Shown here: positions 58,985 to 64,000 of the stretch, in pieces
Layout: each line of letters begins with the position of its first letter
How positions within the stretch are numbered: position 1 is the first letter of the stretch
Origin: Telopea speciosissima
Lineage: Eukaryota > Streptophyta > Magnoliopsida > Proteales > Proteaceae
Direction of reading: 5' to 3'
NCBI RefSeq assembly: GCF_018873765.1
Contig: NC_057924.1
Span: forward strand, 1,426,001-1,490,000
DNA: 64,000 nt
Translations under genes and position numbers: made by a program
Notes under the pieces: generated by a model
Databases searched by the model: none
Told to the model about the DNA's origin: nothing
The model's input: the letters and a program-made list of their open reading frames with translations, nothing else

Positions 58985-59208
58985 GTAAAATAATAGGAAC
59001 TGTATCATGTAACTTTATTTACAAATGGAACTCTCCTCGAATTACTATGGAATAATTTCTATTTTGATCATTTTTTTCCCTTTTTCAATCGCATTGAGTC
59101 CATTTTTTAATGACCAACCTCCATAGAAGGGAGAGTTTTTGGCAAGAAAAGAAAATTTGAAAGATGATAAAAGAACGAATGATTAGAATCAAAATTGTAG
59201 ACAGTACT

Positions 59209-59690
59209 TCTCTCCTCATCCTTAATAAACTCTCCGTCTTCCGATTGTCCTTGAATTTTGGTTCCCAAACCCAAACCAAAGCAATCTCTCCGCTGCATTT
59301 GCGGTCTCCAATAGGTTTCACTAGCAACTCCAACTCCAACTCCACACTGCTCATTTGTTTCTCTCCTAAAGCTGAACATTTTTTGCTGCAGCTTTTTTAA
59401 AAAATTTTGTTTCTTCAAGAATTGAGTTTCTTTCACAGTTTGAATCCCCAAAAAAGGAGCTCGCTCATTGCCATTTAATGCCCTACAAGCCAAGATTTTA
59501 AAAACTAGATTCAATATGATCCAGCCGATTGCAGTCCTTTTTATGCCTAATTGGAATCCATACATGGAATCATCTAAAAAAACAAACAACTCAGCATTTT
59601 TAAAATTTAGCATTTTGAACTAAAAGTCTAAAAGTACAATTAATATATACAAAAAAAATCGTAAAAATTCAGGAAATAAAAAACCCAGAA
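59209..59690. repeat. Diverged direct repeat (right copy)
   Basis: Shares the order of 57097-57400 with many substitutions and small gaps (CTCCTCATCCTTAATAAACT, CCTTGAATTTTGGTT, CAACTCCAACTCCACA, CTTTTTATGC). The minus-strand frames across both copies (59613-59107, 57376-57026) are short and contain no known domain. Confidence 0.55.
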
Positions 59691-60597
59691 TGTAAGACAG
59701 GGTCTTAAAATATGGAGTCATGGTTTCAAGGCAACCCTATGGAAGTGCATATGCATGCTTCCTTTCAGCTTTTGTTTGATTGCCCCTTCCCTTTGGCAAT
59801 CCCAGTTTCCAACTAATAGCTAAAGTTGGGGCTTGTGTGTGTTACAGCCTTTTGTTGGAGCCCCGTTGCTTCCAGGGAATGCTCAATTTAGTGAAAAATG
59901 CAATTAAATATTTTGGGTTCAGTCAATCCCTCTGTTTTAATTATGAAAATTCTCAGTAGAGAAAAAAAAGGCCAAAGTATATCTGTAATTCTGTATATGA
60001 TTTAGGCTTGGAAAACAAGCCCTTTGGAGCTGGTATTCACACATCAAAGGACTAAGAGGTATATTTCAGCTAAATCCCCAAGAGGCTTTGTTGTCAAACT
60101 TTCACATGAATCACCACTCTAGGAACTTCAAAAATCAAACATTGCAAATGTTAGATTTAGCTATACAAATTTCATATTTACATCATCTATAATTGTCAAC
60201 ATGTCCAAATTTCATATCGATACAATGCCAACTGCTAGAGGGTAGAAGTGTATTTTTTTTCCTAGTCATTTAAAGCTAGTTGAGGTAAACTCAACTGAAA
60301 GCCTTATACCAAATGGGCTGGCATTTGTAGTTAGTTGAAGTCATTCTTGAAAGTTAAAACCTTAAGGTACCGATCAACCCGGTTATTCAGAAACAAAGTT
60401 CTTTCACTGAGTCAAACCCAGGAATCAAATCAGAATCAGTTTCATTAGAGGGCCTCCTTTGGTGAGTCGATATTGCCAAGGTACACTACAGACCTTTTAC
60501 AATAGGTTCTTTCAGGTTTCATGTTAAATCCGTGCCCAAACCCTGGTTTAAAGCCCGGTCTAACCGGTCTGGTTAAACTTGTGTAGAATCGACAACG
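59691..60597. other. Intergenic, unclassified
   Basis: No supported feature. Short GGTT/AACC-rich words near 60365-60590 (AACCCGGTTATTC, CTAACCGGTCTGGTT) resemble those in the MITE at 49571-49870. Confidence 0.4.
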
Positions 60598-60804
60598 GTG
60601 TACACCAGGGAGCTATGGGCAATGATACTCAAACTGTCCCATAAGATCGTTAACTTTGAGACGGGAGAGGTCGTCGAGGATAGGTTCATCGACAAGGACA
60701 GAGGGAAGTTTGTCAACAAAGGAGTGTTCTTGGCTTACCCTCCGCAGGCTGACCTGCGGGGCCTGGCCCGATTCAATGTACCGCTTTACGATGACTGGGA
60801 GTAA
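60598..60804 (+). CDS. Short unrecognised open frame beside the LTR
   Basis: The frame reads ELWAMILKLSHKIVNFETGE, then VVEDRFIDKDRGKFVNKGVF, AYPPQADLRGLARF and NVPLYDDWE before a TAA. It looks like a real protein tail. Its GC content is clearly higher than the flanks. The first ATG is internal (60619), so the segment is likely the end of a longer coding region now lost. It stops 54 bp before the LTR at 60858, so it may be the 3' end of that element's coding region. Confidence 0.35.
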   Translation: MYTRELWAMILKLSHKIVNFETGEVVEDRFIDKDRGKFVNKGVFLAYPPQADLRGLARFNVPLYDDWE

Positions 60805-60857
60805 GCCATTATTCTTATACTCCATTTATAGCATAGATAATTGATTGGGCTTGGGTG

Positions 60858-63205
60858 TGTAGCACCCCCTTTAATTAAAGATAGAGATGGTCTGTGGGCC
60901 TCATAAAGTTGAGGCCCAATAACTTGAACATTAACCTATGATTTGATGTCCAACCAAACAGACTCTAGAGCATTTAGACCTAAGGACCAACACCTAGCCA
61001 AACATGCCCTAGGGACCTTTTTGAATAGATAGGGCTAAGACCACTATTCCCATATCACTCTAACCCTAAATCGATTTGGGGAGGAAAAGAAGAAAAGAAG
61101 AGAAGAAGAGAAAGAAGGAGAGGAAGAAGGAAGAGAGGAAGGGAGGAGGATTCACTCACTCACCATCCCCACTTGATAAGTTCCTCACCTAACCATTGTC
61201 CTTTCTCTCATCCCCATTAATCCCTACACTCTTGGATCTTGGATGGTGTCCTACCATTAATGGCTTCACCAATCTATTGGAGGAACCATTAATGGAAGGT
61301 ACTAAAATCTCCTTGATATGGTAAGTAAAAGCTTCCATCCTCCCCATTTGGTGACCTAAGCCATCAATGCCAACTCTAGCTTAAGAATCCATGAGCTAGG
61401 GTTCATTGATTCCAATCTATCACCCATCTCTTGTGTAAGATTGGGTTTATAAACCCTCTTGATGGTAAGATCTAAAACCCTAGACTAGGGTAACATTCTT
61501 GGCCATCATTGTATGGCATGACCTTAGAACATACCCATTTGGGCCATGAAACCAAAGCGCCAAGCCAAATATGCATTATAAACTTGTTTATGTAAAAAGG
61601 TAATTGCAGTCGGGCTAAAACGGTAGGAGCAGCCCAAGTGCCTTCCTACCTTTTTAAACCCTGCCTTCCTACCTTTTTCTCTCGGTGAAAAATGGTAGGA
61701 ACAGTCCAGAAATGAATCTACCATTTTACCAATTTCTTCCTACCGTTTTACAATATTTACACTTTTGAAACCCTATTGATGCCTACCCTTTTGGGGACCT
61801 TAGTAATAGTCTCTTGTGTGTCTTTTTGTGCATCTAGGGCACCCAAATACGGGGGTCGGCTCATATTTTAGCGCGCCGGATCATTCACGGTTCGATCAAA
61901 CCAAAATTCAAAGTGAGGAAATCAGATACCCGAACCTACTTGCATTTCATTATATGATTGTCATACACGTACATGTATGTTTACTTATTGAAAAATCTAT
62001 TGTTTAGTGATGGAAACTCTTCCATGTTGAATGTAGACACTAGGTTGCATTTTACTTTCAATTACTGTCATGATGTGATATTTGATTGAGAATATGGTGA
62101 TGTATATTGTGAAAGACAATGTTATGCGATTTGACAATGATGGAATCCATATGTTATAGTGTACATACACCACTAGATAGTAGGTGTTGTGGCTAGGCAT
62201 TGCGTACCCAGTGCTACGACCCTTGCCATCAGGGGTTTACGTGTTGGATGATCCCCCACAGGGAAACCAGCGATTCCGATTGAGGACTGAGATCGACGAT
62301 TCTGATGGAGGATCAGAACCGTGGCAGTGGGGTTAACCTCGGGGGTTAGCTGGCTTAACCAGCGATTCAGGTTGAGGTACTGGAACCGGCGAGTCCAATT
62401 GAGGACCGGGACCGGCAGGCTCCCTGCGCAACTCGGGTTTGACATCGTCAGATAGGCCATCCGTGTGTGAGAGATGGAGGGCCGATGATGCTACCTAGGG
62501 CGTTGTAGTTGTACTATACCTGACTTAGAGGTTAGAGTTAGGTGCACATGTAATCATTGCTTCATGCATCATAACATTATCATCCATGCATATTGTAACC
62601 CTTTGCATGATTTGATTTACTCATTGGGCTCAGTGGAGCTCACCCCTCGTGGAAACTTCTTTTTAGATGATGATACAGGTTTGGTGGAGCCAATCGGCTC
62701 GGAGCCTATGACCCCTGAGGGCGGCAGTGGCGAGGACTGGTGGGCCCCTGAGGAAGGGGAGCATGGACCAGACTGCTACTGTGAGACTTGCTACTTAAGA
62801 GAGTAGCTTCTTGAGATATTGGGTCGGTGGCCCCTTTTTGGGATATTTTTCTTTTTGGATATTACTTTTGATACTAACTATCTCATTATTTTAATCCCGT
62901 CAGGAAGAATGTATTATTTATACACTATGTAATACATAAGTCTTGATGGGATGTCATCATGGTTTCGTCTGTGTTTGTGACGGATTATTGAACAGGGATA
63001 AACATTGACAAGTTATGTTATTATATTATCATTTAGCTTCCGTTACTCTGATTTATTTATATTATATCCTCTCCTGATCATTTATGTCTTGTGCGGTGTG
63101 GATGAGTTAGCTTAACTATTGCATCTGTGATTCTGGCGATAGTGTGGGAACGTATTTGTACGCTCTGATCATAGATTCCGATGGTTCGAAATTCAGGGTG
63201 TGACA
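60858..63205 (+). repeat. Ty3/gypsy-type LTR, about 2.35 kb, probably solo
   Basis: Begins TGTAGCACCCCC and ends GGGTGTGACA. These imperfect TG...CA inverted ends are typical of chromovirus (Tekay-like) LTRs, as is the stretch CATTGGGCTCAGTGGAGCTC...AGATGATGATACAGG near 62620-62680. The open frame at 62564-62806 lies inside it and is the usual non-genic frame of such LTRs. No primer site follows at 63206, and the 5-bp flanks (GGGTG, TTTCA) do not match. It could be a solo LTR with a lost TSD, or a 3' LTR. Confidence 0.6.
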
Positions 63206-64000
63206 TTTCAGGTGAGACACATAGAAGAACTTTTGATTGCTGAGGGCAAGACTTTGTTTCCCTTAAGAGTTCATAAGCACTGTGACATGCAGCAGGATTA
63301 TCAATGCTTCAAAAGAGACAATGATGGAAGACCTAACAACATAATAAGACTAACCATCACAATAAAAATATTTAGCGCTTGAACTACTTGGGGAAATTCT
63401 ATTTTTGGTTAAAGGGATGGGTGAGGCACAGAGCTTGAACTAACTGAAAGATACTTGTCATGAAAAGGCGATGATTAATGGCTTAGAAACAAGTTTACTG
63501 ATGTCTAGTAAGCAGGTCCACTTCATCGTTGTTACTGATTCACCAGCTGATTGGTTTTCACCATCAACACCTAATAGGTAGCACAGATTTATAAACAGGA
63601 TACAAATATTTTTTTTAATGTTTTTATGAGAAATATACAGAATACATTTATAGCATCAAAAAGAGGGGGGTGAGGAGGCTATCTGATGCAGGTTTGAAGA
63701 CTTACGTTCAAAAGAAGAAGGCAAAGCTGTCCAAGTAGTTTTAGTGTTAGCAGTTTGTAGTTTCATACTCAGTTTAATTTAAATTAGTTATTTTTTAAGT
63801 GGTCACATGATAGAATCGGCTAGGTTAGATTAGAGTCATTTGACTACTTAAAAGTCGCATGACCTTTTATATTCTCTTGGATATGTAATTGGAATCAGCA
63901 AGGGGAATCTTTCCTTCTCCTAGGCTGAATAGGTGTAAGGCCTTTGGCCATTATAAATAAAGTAAAATTCAGGGGGGGGGGGCGTATTTTGAAATCTCTC
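63206..64000. other. Right edge, possible exon remnant and low-complexity tail
   Basis: Directly after the LTR, TTTCAG/GTGAGACACATAG opens a frame (VRHIEELLIAEGKTLFPLRV, HKHCDMQQDYQCFKRDNDGR, PNNIIRL) to the TGA at 63380-63382. It looks protein-like but I do not recognise it. A G homopolymer lies at 63973-63982. Nothing else is supported. Confidence 0.35.

Noticed and set aside
62564-62806. 80-codon open frame with acidic C-terminus
   Set aside because: It lies wholly inside the gypsy-type LTR, in the stretch typical of such LTRs. No independent gene evidence.
1-64000. CRISPR arrays, bacterial operons, organelle DNA, viral genomes
   Set aside because: No spaced direct-repeat array, no ribosome-binding-site-led gene strings, no organelle gene motifs and no viral genes beyond ordinary LTR retrotransposon domains.

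Overview
This 64 kb window looks like nuclear DNA of a flowering plant with a repeat-rich genome. Host genes are few and split by introns with plant-type splice sites. The repeats are typical of angiosperms: Ty1/copia and Ty3/gypsy LTR elements, an L1-type LINE with an RNase H domain, an RTE-type LINE, an Au-like SINE, and MULE-, hAT- and Tourist-like miniature elements. The protein families fit a dicot or early-diverging angiosperm, but the species cannot be read from the sequence. I see no bacterial, organellar or CRISPR features.

Layout. 1-3.7 kb: a copia element on the minus strand, cut by the window edge. 5.8-11 kb: a GA microsatellite, a gypsy pol remnant, a hAT-like element and a small MULE-like MITE. 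11.1-17.6 kb: a full-length but decayed L1 LINE with target-site duplications (TSDs). 17.6-20.7 kb: repeats and unexplained DNA. 20.7-31.9 kb: a CONSTANS-LIKE 9/10-type gene (plus strand, four coding exons). Its 6.7 kb first intron holds an RTE LINE, inside it a hAT-like foldback element, inside that an LTR retrotransposon, and between the LTRs a copied piece of a polypyrimidine-tract-binding-protein gene. A SINE sits in another part of the same RTE LINE.

32-41 kb: no convincing gene. It holds several TSD-flanked MITEs and a dense cluster of nine CACGTG boxes (37.02-37.42 kb). 41.9-47.9 kb: two convergent genes, a XERICO-like RING-H2 ubiquitin ligase (plus) and an At5g47800-like BTB/NPH3 protein (minus, five exons). 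48-56 kb: a minus-strand small gene with the CSPTTHxGSFRC motif, a possible second small gene and more MITEs. 57-64 kb: AT-rich diverged repeats, two unrecognised terminal exons, and a gypsy-type LTR of about 2.35 kb.

The host genes suggest regulatory functions: a B-box/CCT transcription regulator, an E3 ligase linked to ABA and GA signalling, and a possible Cullin3 adaptor. Nothing shows that they act together. The most striking structure is the nested transposon stack with the captured host exon. The most useful general signals are two MITE families with exact 9-bp TSDs and the G-box cluster.
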